28,124 bases of DNA from CAYGZA01 sp964354135 (GTDB lineage: Bacteria; Planctomycetota; Planctomycetia; Pirellulales; Thermoguttaceae), in contig CAYGZA010000047.1 in NCBI GenBank assembly GCA_964354135.1, forward strand, positions 1 through 28,124. Reading direction: 5' to 3'. How positions within the stretch are numbered: position 1 is the first letter of the stretch; each line of letters begins with the position of its first letter. Below, in pieces: positions 6,820-14,940 of this stretch. The translations under genes and the position numbers were made by a program. The notes below the pieces were generated by a model, which was not told the DNA's origin, ran no database searches, and worked only from the letters and a program-made list of their open reading frames with translations.

Positions 6820-6825
6820 TTTTTT

Positions 6826-8274
6826 CTACCCCGCCTTCGAGAGCGACTTCGCCCGGGGGGCGTAGCCGTATTGGCGGAGCTTGCCGCAGAGGGTGCGGAC
6901 GCCGATCCCGAGTGCCTTGGCTGTCTTCTCGCGATGCCCTCCCAAACGCTCCAAGGTGGTTTCGATCAGTCTCCGTTCCATTTCCTCCAGGCTCAGCCCG
7001 ATTGGAATACCCCGGCCCGGTTCTGCGTTTGCGGGCTCTTCGGTCTGCGGGCCGGCCACGAGCCAGCGGCCCAGCTCGTCGGCGGTGACCGGGCTTCCGT
7101 CGAAGAGCACGCTGGCCCGGGTGACGATGTTCTCCAGCTCGCGGACGTTCCCCGGCCAGTCGTACCGGGTCAAGAGGTCCATCGCCGTCCGGTCCAGCGA
7201 GCACGGCTCCCGCTGCAAGCGCAGCGCGGATCGCTCGAGGAAGTAATGGAGGAGTTCCGGGATGTCTTCGCGGCGCTCGCGGAGCGGCGGGACGAAGAGC
7301 GGCACCACGGCCAGCCGGTAATAGAGGTCCTGGCGGAACCGTCCCGCGGCCGCCTCGGCGGGAAGATCGCGGTTGGTGGTGGCCAGCACGCGGACGTCGA
7401 CGCGGATGGTCTGGCTGGAGCCGACCCGCTCGAACGACCGTTCCTGGAGCACGCGAAGCAGTTTGGCCTGGAGCGGGAGGTCGATTTCGGTGACTTCGTC
7501 CAGGAGGATGGAGCCGCCGTCGGCCAGCTCGAAGCGGCCGGTCCGCGGGGCATCCGCCCCGGTGAACGCGCCCCGCTCGTGCCCGAACAGCTCGCTCTCC
7601 ATCAGATGGGCGGAGAGCACCGGGCAGTTGAGGCTCACCAGCGGTCCGTCGCGGCGGTTGCTGGCGGCGTGGATCGCCCGGGCCACCAGCTCCTTGCCCG
7701 TGCCGCTCTCGCCGGTGATGAGCACCGTCTCGCAGTTGGGCGCGACCTGGGCGATTCTCGCCCGCAAGGTCTCCATGGCCGGGCCGGAGCCGATCATGAC
7801 CGGCGGCTTCGCGGCGGAGGAGCTTCCCAGGTCCGGGCCGTCGCCGGAGCACGGCCGGTCTTGCCCGACGAGCCGACCGTGGCGGATCGCCTGGGCCACG
7901 AGCTCTTCGAGCCGCTGGGCGTCGAAGGGCTTCTCGATGTAGTCGAACGCCCCGTGCCGCATCGCCTCCACCGCGGTGGCCACCGAGGCGTGGGCGGTGA
8001 CCATCACCACCTGGGCCCCATAGCGGCGCTCTTCGAGCTGGATGATGAGCTCCACGCCGTTCATGCCGGGCATCTTCAGGTCGGTGAGGATGCAGTCGAA
8101 CGACTCGCCCTGGATCAGCCGGAGGGCTTCGGCCGCACTGGAGAGGCACTGGACGCGGTGGCCGGCCTGGCGGAGGATGTCGGCCATCGACTCGCGGGCC
8201 TGCGGGTGGTCGTCGACCACGAGCACGCGGCCGGCGGCGACGGAGGTTGCGTCGCGTCGCTTCGGAGCGTTCAT
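6826..8274 (-). CDS. Sigma54-dependent response regulator, flagellar (FlrC/FlgR-like)
   Basis: An NtrC-family activator of 482 residues that, when phosphorylated, remodels sigma54 RNA polymerase with ATP. The receiver domain (about 15-130) has D21/D22, phospho-acceptor D65, and K115 in KPF. The AAA+ domain (about 160-400) has Walker A GESGTGKE (188-195), the sigma54-contact loop GAFTGA (235-240), Walker B SILLDEV and the arginine-finger region RQDLYYRL. A Fis-type helix-turn-helix closes the protein (HREKTAKALGIGVRTLCGKLRQYG). A longer open frame reaches 9051, but the ATG at 8274 gives a proper receiver start and overlaps the kinase stop (ATGA). The likely target is the sigma54 promoter at 6167-6184; this is inference from position. 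Confidence 0.93.
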   Translation of the reverse strand: MNAPKRRDATSVAAGRVLVVDDHPQARESMADILRQAGHRVQCLSSAAEALRLIQGESFDCILTDLKMPGMNGVELIIQLEERRYGAQVVMVTAHASVATAVEAMRHGAFDYIEKPFDAQRLEELVAQAIRHGRLVGQDRPCSGDGPDLGSSSAAKPPVMIGSGPAMETLRARIAQVAPNCETVLITGESGTGKELVARAIHAASNRRDGPLVSLNCPVLSAHLMESELFGHERGAFTGADAPRTGRFELADGGSILLDEVTEIDLPLQAKLLRVLQERSFERVGSSQTIRVDVRVLATTNRDLPAEAAAGRFRQDLYYRLAVVPLFVPPLRERREDIPELLHYFLERSALRLQREPCSLDRTAMDLLTRYDWPGNVRELENIVTRASVLFDGSPVTADELGRWLVAGPQTEEPANAEPGRGIPIGLSLEEMERRLIETTLERLGGHREKTAKALGIGVRTLCGKLRQYGYAPRAKSLSKAG

Positions 8275-9140
8275 GCTGCGGCCTCCTGGATCCGCTCGGG
8301 GAGACATAGGGTAAAGACTGCGCCTGCCGAGGGGTCGTTGTAGGCGGTGACCTTCCCGCCGTGCGCTTCCACGATACGGTAGACGATGGCCAGCCCCAGG
8401 CCCGTGCCTCCCGGCTTCGTCGTGTAGAACGGCTCGAAGGCGCGGCGGAGCGCCTCCTCGGAGAGCCCCGGGCCGCTGTCCGACACCTTCAGCTCCACGC
8501 CCCGGGGAGTGCCGGAGACGCCGATCGTCAGCGTGCCGCCGTCGGGCATGGCGTCCAGGGCGTTGAGCGCCAAATTCAGCACGGCCCGGCGGAGCATCTC
8601 CCGGTCGGCCGTGACGCTCTGCTCCACCGGCACCTCGCTGGTCGCCCGGATCCCCTGCGCCGTCAACTGCGGGGCCAGTGCGGCCAGGACGTCGGCCACG
8701 AGCTTGCCCAGAGAAAACGCCCGCGGCTGGGGATCGCGGTCCGAAGGGAATTGCAGGAGATCGTTGACCACGGTGTCCAGGGCCGAGAACCCGGCCTCGA
8801 TCTTCTCGAACAGCTCGCGGCAGCCGGGGTCCTGGGCGATCCGCCGCCGCAAGAGACTCAGGTACAGCGTCACCGGCACGAGATTGTTGCGGACCTCGTG
8901 GGCCACGTGGGCGGCCATTTGGCCCAGGTCGGCCAGCCGGTTCTTCCGGGCGAGCTCGCGGTTCTTCACCTCCAGCTCGTCGGTCAGCCGCCGGACTTCG
9001 GCGCGGAGCACCTCGTGGGTCTGCTCCAGGCGGATCGTGGCCGCGTGCCACGCCGCAAGGATCGTCTCCAGGTCCGCGCCGGCGGTGAGCTTCAGGGCTT
9101 CGCAGAGCACCGGGTCGTCATCCATCGCTGCGTTTTCCAT
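8271..9140 (-). CDS. Soluble histidine kinase, flagellar (FlrB/FlgS-like)
   Basis: A 289-residue sensor kinase without transmembrane segments, hence cytoplasmic. The N-terminal 70 residues form a short coiled coil rather than a recognisable PAS or other ligand domain. The phospho-acceptor is H81 in the H-box AAHVAHEVRNNLVP. The ATPase domain shows the N-box NLALNALDAMPDGG (N189, N193), G1 DSGPG (221-225), F-box FEPFYTT (235-241) and G2 GTGLGLAI (245-252). The gene overlaps the response-regulator gene by 4 bases and lies 22 nt behind the flgN-like gene, so it is almost surely the partner kinase. As in FlgS of epsilonproteobacteria, it could read assembly state of the export apparatus; that is inference from architecture and context. 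Confidence 0.92.
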   Translation of the reverse strand: MENAAMDDDPVLCEALKLTAGADLETILAAWHAATIRLEQTHEVLRAEVRRLTDELEVKNRELARKNRLADLGQMAAHVAHEVRNNLVPVTLYLSLLRRRIAQDPGCRELFEKIEAGFSALDTVVNDLLQFPSDRDPQPRAFSLGKLVADVLAALAPQLTAQGIRATSEVPVEQSVTADREMLRRAVLNLALNALDAMPDGGTLTIGVSGTPRGVELKVSDSGPGLSEEALRRAFEPFYTTKPGGTGLGLAIVYRIVEAHGGKVTAYNDPSAGAVFTLCLPERIQEAAA

Positions 9141-9162
9141 GTACTCGGTTCGTCCTGCCGCA

Positions 9163-9618
9163 TCACCACTCCGAAGCCAGGTCGAGCCGGCCGGGCCGGG
9201 ATTGCGGAGAGGCCAGATACGACGCCCGGGCTTCGACGGCGGTGCGGGTTTCCCGCAGCCGGGCCGCCGCCTCGTCGCGGCGCCGCGTCAGCTCCTCCTC
9301 GCTTTGCTTCTCCCGGGCCACGATCCCGCTCAACAGCGCTTCGCAATCGGCAAGCACGGCGGCGCATCGGGCGCGCTCTTCCGGCGTTCGCCACGAGCGG
9401 GACTCCGGGTTCTCGCCGCGGAACGGGTCCAGCTCCCGCTCGATCCGCTGCAATTGCAGCAGCACCTGCTGCTTGGCCACCAGCAGGTCCAAGAGTTCCG
9501 TCATGCTCCCGCTGCGGACCAGCTCGATCTGCTTCTCCCCCATCGCGCGGAGATGCTCCAGGCAGCGGTGCTTGCGCCGGATCAAATCGCTCAGTAACTC
9601 AGTCTGCACGGCGGTCAT
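9163..9618 (-). CDS. FlgN-like flagellar export chaperone (coiled coil)
   Basis: A 151-residue, almost wholly helical protein (MTAVQTELLSDLIRRKHRCLEHLRAMGEKQIELVRSG... LLDLLVAKQQVLLQLQRIERELDPFRG). This pattern, with an N-terminal helical hairpin and LLxxKQxLLxxLQxIE, fits the FlgN family of export chaperones for hook-associated proteins; the C-terminal half is a second charged coiled coil. A GAGGGGG ribosome-binding site precedes ATG 9618, which is 12 nt past the upstream TPR gene stop. Sequence support alone is moderate because coiled coils are generic; position in the flagellar regulatory operon raises it. FliT-like chaperones are an alternative. Confidence 0.65.
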   Translation of the reverse strand: MTAVQTELLSDLIRRKHRCLEHLRAMGEKQIELVRSGSMTELLDLLVAKQQVLLQLQRIERELDPFRGENPESRSWRTPEERARCAAVLADCEALLSGIVAREKQSEEELTRRRDEAAARLRETRTAVEARASYLASPQSRPGRLDLASEW

Positions 9619-9630
9619 CGGATTGCCCCC

Positions 9631-12186
9631 TCACAGGGCACTCAACTGGTCCAGCAGCTCCGCCCACTCCTGGCGGCTGAAGTTGGTCGTGTCGCGGAAC
9701 GGGAGTTGTTGTTTCATGCGGTTGAGCGTCAGCTTGGCTTGTTCCAGGCTCCCGCGGGCCTCCGCGGGGCGGTTGAGCTGGCGGTAGGCCCGGGCGAGCT
9801 GCACGTAGGCCTCCAGCACTTCCGGCGAATTCTGGTAACGGCCGGCGGCCAGGGAATACGCCTTCACGGCCGCCTCGTGTTGCCCCAGGTCCGACAGCAC
9901 GCTGCCGATCGCAAAGCACGCGTTCCGCAACAGCGTGTTCTCCAGCGGCGTCAGATCGGCGTTTTCCTGCGTCCGCAGGAGCGACTGCTGCACCTGGCGA
10001 TACCGTTCGAGGGCGGCAAGGAGGGACTCGTGGATCCGCTTGGAACGGGCGATTCGCACCTCCTCCACAACGTCCTGAGAGAGTTTTGCCGCCTCGGCCT
10101 TGGCAGTGTGGCGATAGGCGTCGCCGATCAGGTAGTTGGCCTGAATCGCCTGCCGCGAGGCGCCGTAGCGTGCGACCGCTTCCTCCAGCCGCTGGATCGC
10201 CTCCGGGTAACGGCCGTTTTGGTGCGACAACTGCCCCACGGCAAAGAGCGAGTCGCGCCACTCCTTGCTGGCCGGGGTGAGCAGCTCGCCGCTGAGGTTC
10301 TGTTCCAGCAGCGTTTGCGCCCGGCGAACGTCGCCTTTTTCCGTCAGGGCCCGGCTTGCCAGCAGGCGGGCCCGGAAGGAAGCCGGATCGCGGGGATAGT
10401 AGTCGATGCACTTGTCGAGCGCTGCGAGGGCCTCCTCGACCCGGCCCATGGCCAGCAGCGACTCCCCCAGGCCGGCCAGGGCCTGAGGATGGCGCCGGCG
10501 CGCCTCCTGGCTGAGGTACTCGCGAAAGAGGCGGGAAGCGTTGCGGTAGTCCTGTCCCTCCAAATACGCCGTGGCGCTCTCCCAAAGGTCGTCGACGAAA
10601 TGCCGCGTGGTGATGCGAATCCGCGCCAACCGGGCGTAAGCCGAGCCGGCCTTGCGGAACTGGACCCTCGCTTGCCGCTCCAGCGGCGCCGCCTTGGTCG
10701 CGGGGAGGTGCTCGGCCTGGGCCAGCAATTCGCGGCCCCAGGCGCGGGAGGTGTCGGCGACGATCTGGACCGCGCGGTCCCGCGGGAGCAAGGGCCGGAG
10801 GAACTCGGCCAAACGGTCGCACCAGCGGTAGTCGCGGGCGTCGAGGTATTGCCGGAACGTTTCCATCGTGCGGCGGCGCAGCTCTTCCAGCGGGACGTAG
10901 GGGTTGTCGTAGACCTCGACGTCGATGACCGATTTCAGCACTCGCACGAGCGCGGCCAGCACCTCGTCGTCCCGCCCGCGCTGCCGGCACAAGTCGGCTT
11001 CGTAGAGGTTCGCGGGCAGGGCCTCGGGGGAGTCGGGATCGGCGGTGCGCGTGCGGCGGAATTGCTCCAAGGCGCCGCGGTTGTCGCCGGTCTCCAGCAG
11101 GCAGACGGCCGTCAGGTACGACGCTTTCCGGTGGACCTCGCGATTCAGGGGGTCCCGATCTTGGGCCCGGCGAAGGACTTGGACCGCCGCCTGGAGCTTG
11201 TCGCGGGCCTTGATCTGGCTCTCCGCGGCAGCGGGGCCGCGCTTCAGCGCCAGGCCTTCCTCCAACCATGCCCGCCCCTGGAGGACGTCGGCCTCGCCGC
11301 GCTCGGCCGCCTCGGAGGGGATCTTGCCGACCGTTTCCGAGCAGTCGGCAGGCTTGCCCATTCGGAGAAGGACCTCGGCCCGTTGAAGCAGGCCGCGATA
11401 GCGTTGGCTACCGGAGAGACTGCGGCTTGCCAGGTACTTGTCGTTGTGCTCCAGGGCTTCGGGCAGCTTGGGGGCCGGATCGCGCAAGCACACGCCGGCG
11501 AGCAAGAGGTGGGCCTCGGCGGCGTGCTTGGCATCGCGTTTGAGGACCTCGGCGAGCACCGGGCGGGCGGCACTGAGCCGCCCTGCCTGATAGAGGCTCT
11601 TGCCCAACAGAAACACGCCTTCGTCCAGCCGGTCCGGCGGCGGCCCGGCGTCTAGGGCCTCTTGGAGATACCGGGCGGCGAGCAAGTGGAGGTTCTTCTT
11701 TTTGGCTCCGGTCGCTTTCTCGGCCTCACGGGCGGCGAGCACACCGAGAACATACGCGGCGCCGCCCCCTTGCTCTGCCTGGGCCGCAGTCGGCTGGTAG
11801 AGCGTCTCGGCCAGTTGCCGGGCCTCGTCGCCGGCGCCTCGGTCCAACGCCTCCAGGGCCATTGCCAAGGTATCTATGACCTTTTCGGCGGGCCGGGACA
11901 CAGTGAAGACGAGCCACGTGGTTGCGATCGCACCGAGCAACGCCACACCCGCCAGCGCTGTCAGAACCGTATTGAATCGGCTGGCGACAACCCAGGCCCC
12001 GACTGCCCGAAGACGGCCCAGCAGTCGTACCAGCCGACCAGGCGTTTCGGCGCCGGATTGTTGTTCGGCCGCCTCTTGGTCGGCCTCGCGCTCAGTAGCG
12101 ACTTCGCGCTCAGTAGCGACCTCGCGCTCAGGGGCGACTTCGCGCTCAGGGGCGACTTCCGGCTCTGGGGCGACTTTCGGCGGCAT
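9631..12186 (-). CDS. Membrane-anchored TPR-repeat protein heading flagellar regulatory operon
   Basis: An 851-residue protein of no assigned function. Residues 1-35 are a repetitive acidic stretch (APEREV, ATEREV units). One transmembrane helix at about 73-96 follows a basic segment. The remaining 750 residues are mostly helical repeats of TPR type, for example LAGLGESLLAMGRVEEALAALDKCIDYYPRDPASFRARLLASRAL and SDLGQHEAAVKAYSLAAGRYQNSPEVLEAYVQLARAYRQLNRP. With the short N-terminus inside, the repeat domain would face the periplasm or the equivalent space. It is the first gene of the run with flgN, kinase and regulator, 12 nt before flgN. A role as scaffold in flagellar assembly is possible, but nothing in the sequence proves it. 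Confidence 0.85.
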   Translation of the reverse strand: MPPKVAPEPEVAPEREVAPEREVATEREVATEREADQEAAEQQSGAETPGRLVRLLGRLRAVGAWVVASRFNTVLTALAGVALLGAIATTWLVFTVSRPAEKVIDTLAMALEALDRGAGDEARQLAETLYQPTAAQAEQGGGAAYVLGVLAAREAEKATGAKKKNLHLLAARYLQEALDAGPPPDRLDEGVFLLGKSLYQAGRLSAARPVLAEVLKRDAKHAAEAHLLLAGVCLRDPAPKLPEALEHNDKYLASRSLSGSQRYRGLLQRAEVLLRMGKPADCSETVGKIPSEAAERGEADVLQGRAWLEEGLALKRGPAAAESQIKARDKLQAAVQVLRRAQDRDPLNREVHRKASYLTAVCLLETGDNRGALEQFRRTRTADPDSPEALPANLYEADLCRQRGRDDEVLAALVRVLKSVIDVEVYDNPYVPLEELRRRTMETFRQYLDARDYRWCDRLAEFLRPLLPRDRAVQIVADTSRAWGRELLAQAEHLPATKAAPLERQARVQFRKAGSAYARLARIRITTRHFVDDLWESATAYLEGQDYRNASRLFREYLSQEARRRHPQALAGLGESLLAMGRVEEALAALDKCIDYYPRDPASFRARLLASRALTEKGDVRRAQTLLEQNLSGELLTPASKEWRDSLFAVGQLSHQNGRYPEAIQRLEEAVARYGASRQAIQANYLIGDAYRHTAKAEAAKLSQDVVEEVRIARSKRIHESLLAALERYRQVQQSLLRTQENADLTPLENTLLRNACFAIGSVLSDLGQHEAAVKAYSLAAGRYQNSPEVLEAYVQLARAYRQLNRPAEARGSLEQAKLTLNRMKQQLPFRDTTNFSRQEWAELLDQLSAL
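12086..12175. repeat. Five 18-bp tandem repeats in coding sequence
   Basis: Units of 18 bp (first unit TCGCGCTCAGTAGCGACT) begin at 12086, 12104, 12122, 12140 and 12158; the last is diverged. They encode the six-residue units of the acidic N-terminus of the TPR protein. A change in copy number would keep the reading frame. Confidence 0.9.
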
Positions 12187-12253
12187 ATCGCTCTGGTTGG
12201 CTCGGCCGCTGCGGTGAGGGTTCTAGCCCCGGCGATCCCAACGGAATCGAGCA

Positions 12254-12273
12254 ACGGAGCGGTGCCGCTCCGT
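12254..12273. repeat. Palindrome in leader of flagellar regulatory operon
   Basis: ACGGAGCGG (12254-12262), TG, then CCGCTCCGT (12265-12273): a perfect 9-bp inverted repeat. No T-run follows on either strand. On the minus strand it lies in the 5' leader between the promoter at 12404-12433 and the TPR gene start. Confidence 0.7.
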
Positions 12274-12403
12274 CTTGCGGACCATTCCGGGGGTCCCGAG
12301 CGCAGCGGTAGACGTTCGGGGATTCCAAACAGCCCGCTCGGGTGTCGATTCCCACGGTTCGGCACCGGATTGGGCAAGACAAGACTGAGGAAAAGGTGGG
12401 CAG

Positions 12404-12433
12404 TATGTACTCGAAAGTGCGTCCCGGTGTCAA
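12404..12433 (-). promoter_or_regulatory. Sigma70-type promoter of TPR-flgN-kinase-regulator operon
   Basis: On the minus strand TTGACA (12433-12428), an 18-nt spacer and TACATA (12409-12404). The -35 box is perfect and the -10 box matches 4 of 6. It would give a leader of about 210 nt before ATG 12186. Confidence 0.6.
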
Positions 12434-12531
12434 TCCACCTTTAGCCGCAATGGGATTGCGAGCTTCCTACGGGACATTGCGGGTGGGGGCCGCAAGACCG
12501 CGAGGGGCGCAAGAAAGGCGGGCTGGCTAAT

Positions 12532-12548
12532 CGGGGAAGACTTCCCCG
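12532..12548. terminator. Possible terminator hairpin behind esterase gene
   Basis: CGGGGAA (12532-12538), loop GAC, TTCCCCG (12542-12548): a perfect 7-bp stem 27 nt beyond the esterase-like gene stop. No T-run follows on the minus strand, so function as a terminator is only possible. Confidence 0.35.
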
Positions 12549-12575
12549 GCCATGGTAAGGGGCGTAAAGCGCACT

Positions 12576-13349
12576 CTACCGCCGGTGGCCGACCGGGAGC
12601 GATGCGTCAACGGGGGCAATGATCTGCTCGATGATCCACCGGTCCATATCGCCCAGCATGTGGGGGCTCAACTGGTGGCCGCAGGGATACTGCCGGAGGG
12701 TGACCGAGATCCCCGCCGCGTGGAACAGGCGGAGGTCGTCGCACGCCTGGGCCGGCGGGTACTCTTGGCTGTCGCGGCCGACGGCCAGGAAGACCGACAA
12801 TCGCCGGGCCAGGGTCCATTGGCCGAACGGCGTATCCCCTCGGGGAAACGCCCCGCCAACGGACAGCACTCCCGCAAACCAGCTCGGGTGGCTCATCGCC
12901 ACGCGAAACGCCATCGTTCCCCCGCAGTCGAATCCTGCCAAGAAGACGCGATGGGACGCTATGTGGAACTTCCGCTGGGCCGCTTCGATGCTCTCGAAGA
13001 CCCGGTGCTCGGCCTCTTGGATGTGCTCGGGGTGCTGGGACCAGCCCCAACCCTCCCGCTCGACGTCCCCCTGGAAAGCGCGGAACCCACGGGGAGCGAC
13101 CGCCACGTAATTCCGCATGCTCACCAGCGGCATGATCCGCATCAGTTGCCACTCGTCGTTCCCCGGCCCGTGCAGCCATATCAACAGCGGATACGCGTAG
13201 TTCGGCTCGTAGTGTACCGGCGCGAACAGCGCCCGCGACGCATCGTGCCCGGGCGGGCTGAACAGAGCGGCATCGAGACTGAAAGAAGGGCCGGCAGACG
13301 CCCCTGAACTGGACCACTTGGGCGTGGTCAGGCGTTGAGATCGGTTCAT
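12576..13349 (-). CDS. Alpha/beta-hydrolase (phospholipase/carboxylesterase-like) with Asp at nucleophile site
   Basis: A 257-residue protein with the fold signature of the phospholipase/carboxylesterase or dienelactone-hydrolase group: LLIWLHGPGNDEWQ (oxyanion loop, about 55-68), VAVAPRGF, the nucleophile elbow FLAGFDCGGTMAF (136-148), acid candidate D193 in AVGRDSQEYPP and H225 in YPCGHQLSPHM. In this family the elbow is GFSQGG; here the Ser is Asp (D141, codon GAC), with Asp and His retained. That would suit an Asp-nucleophile enzyme or a protein that has lost ester hydrolysis. No signal peptide is seen. The gene stands alone, with its own promoter upstream at 13496-13525. Confidence 0.8.
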   Translation of the reverse strand: MNRSQRLTTPKWSSSGASAGPSFSLDAALFSPPGHDASRALFAPVHYEPNYAYPLLIWLHGPGNDEWQLMRIMPLVSMRNYVAVAPRGFRAFQGDVEREGWGWSQHPEHIQEAEHRVFESIEAAQRKFHIASHRVFLAGFDCGGTMAFRVAMSHPSWFAGVLSVGGAFPRGDTPFGQWTLARRLSVFLAVGRDSQEYPPAQACDDLRLFHAAGISVTLRQYPCGHQLSPHMLGDMDRWIIEQIIAPVDASLPVGHRR

Positions 13350-13495
13350 GATTCCCTTAGGGCTTGTTAGTTGAGAAGTGAAGGTGACTTGCCCAATCCA
13401 CTGCTTCCGTCATGGAAACCGCACGCGATGCCGCGCGAAGGCAACCTTCCGTCCCTCCGCCCCGCGGCACCTCTTCAGGAACCGAAACACAGAAG

Positions 13496-13525
13496 ACTGT
13501 AATGCATTCCTACCCGAAGTGTCAA
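13496..13525 (-). promoter_or_regulatory. Sigma70-type promoter of esterase-like gene
   Basis: Minus strand TTGACA (13525-13520), 18-nt spacer, TACAGT (13501-13496). The leader to ATG 13349 would be about 140 nt. Confidence 0.5.
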
Positions 13526-13593
13526 CCACAGAAGGCCGATTGCCGGTGAAATGAAATGAATTCGACGTGTGCCGCCAGCGGTCCATGCGCGCA

Positions 13594-14553
13594 TTAGCCG
13601 GAGCGCACGGCCCCTGTCAAGCGATTCATGGCTGCCACCAGGTCTTTGACCGCTTCGACGCTCTTTTGGAACGCCACTTGCTCACTGTCGCTCAGCTTCA
13701 ACTCGATGATCCGTTCCACGCCTCCGGCCCCGAGGACGACCGGCACGCCCACGAAATAGCCGCCGACCGCATATTCCTTGTCGCAATAGGCCGCGCACGG
13801 GATGAGCCGCCTCTTGTCGCGGACGATGGCCTCCACCATTTGCGCGGTCGCTGCGGCAGGGGCACAGTAGGCGCTGCCGGTCTTAAGCAGCCCGACGATT
13901 TCCGCCCCGCCGTCCCGCGTGCGGCGCACAATTTGCTCAAGCCGACTCGGCTCCATCAAGGACGTGACCGGGATTCCGCCGACCGCGCTGCAACTGGCCA
14001 AAGGCACCATGCTGTCGCCGTGCCCGCCCAAGAGCATCGCCGACACGTCCTCGACGCTAACCCCCAACTCCATCGCCAGGAACGCGCGGAATCGGGCCGT
14101 ATCCAGCACGCCGGCCTGCCCGATCAGCCGACGCGGAGGAAAGCCGGTCACCTGACAGGCCCGCTGGACCATCGCGTCCAGCGGGTTGCTCACGACGATC
14201 ACGATCGCCTGGGGGCTGGTCCCGCGGATCTGCTCGGCCACGTCTCCCACGATCCGGGCGTTGGTGGCCAGGAGGTCATCCCGGCTCATGCCCGGCTTGC
14301 GAGGTATCCCAGCGGTGATCACCACCACGTCGCTACCCGCGGTTTCGTCGTAGGTGGTTGTGCCGATGACGTGGGCGTCAAAACCGATAATTGGCGCAGC
14401 CTGCACAAGATCGAGGGCCTTCCCTTGCGGCATCCCCTCGGTCTGCGGGATGTCGACCAGGACAATGTCCCCCAGCTCGGCGGCCGCGCACCACAGGGCC
14501 GTGGTTGCTCCCACGTTCCCGGCACCTATGATGCTGACCTTCGCGCGTTTCAA
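13594..14553 (-). CDS. mdh: Malate dehydrogenase (LDH-like type)
   Basis: Converts malate and NAD+ to oxaloacetate and NADH in the citric acid cycle. The 319-residue protein has the Rossmann motif GAGNVG (10-15) with D34 for NAD binding, the mobile substrate loop PRKPGMSR with R85 and R91, N123, D151 and R154 in LDTARF, and catalytic H178 in GGHGDS. Arg at the loop position, instead of the lactate dehydrogenase Gln, points to malate. I place the start at TTG 14553 because GGAGGGGAG lies just upstream and the protein then begins MKRAKVSIIGAG; an ATG at 14589 would add 12 residues with no homology and no such site. It is divergent from the TPR gene at 14941. Confidence 0.92.
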   Translation of the reverse strand: MKRAKVSIIGAGNVGATTALWCAAAELGDIVLVDIPQTEGMPQGKALDLVQAAPIIGFDAHVIGTTTYDETAGSDVVVITAGIPRKPGMSRDDLLATNARIVGDVAEQIRGTSPQAIVIVVSNPLDAMVQRACQVTGFPPRRLIGQAGVLDTARFRAFLAMELGVSVEDVSAMLLGGHGDSMVPLASCSAVGGIPVTSLMEPSRLEQIVRRTRDGGAEIVGLLKTGSAYCAPAAATAQMVEAIVRDKRRLIPCAAYCDKEYAVGGYFVGVPVVLGAGGVERIIELKLSDSEQVAFQKSVEAVKDLVAAMNRLTGAVRSG

Positions 14554-14940
14554 GGTCTCCCCTCCTGCGTTACCGAGATTGTGCAACATCCTACGCGGGA
14601 ATGGGAAAACGAGGAAGCGGTGCGCCGATTTGGGCCAGCCCCAGTCCGCCGTTTTGCGTGCAGGACGCGACGAACGCGGTAGAATAGAAGAGATAGGGAA
14701 TGCCGCTGGACAGGATCGTATCGCGGTGGCCCAGTGGGGCCCGCTAGGAAGTCAACGCTCCGTTTGTTGTCGTTTCGCGCCAGTTGCGGCATGGCCGCAC
14801 ACTGGTCGCTTCGGTCATTGCCGCTGTCGTGGGGCCGATGGTAGCATGAGACGCGAGGCATCAGACGCCTGTGGAAGTCCGGGGGGCGTGACATGCTCCC
14901 ACGCTGAACGGGCTGCTCGAGTCGGCAGAGGAGGATTCGC
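14554..14940. promoter_or_regulatory. Divergent intergenic region with candidate promoter
   Basis: No gene is seen. On the plus strand TTGCCG (14818-14823), 18 nt, TAGCAT (14842-14847) could serve the exported TPR gene at 14941. A second GGTAGAAT element (-10-like, 14678-14685) lacks a clear -35 box. No mdh promoter could be picked with confidence. Confidence 0.35.

Noticed and set aside
6733..8343. 536-residue open frame on the plus strand, and similar ones at 9706-11655 and 22548-24119
   Set aside because: Antisense to the sigma54 regulator, TPR and TIM-barrel genes; GC-rich codon use leaves the opposite strand open. No motifs found.
12251..12271. Second sigma54 promoter before the TPR gene (minus strand GGCAC...TTGCT)
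   Set aside because: The spacer between the two elements is 7 nt instead of 5; sigma54 tolerates almost no change. The elements overlap a palindrome.
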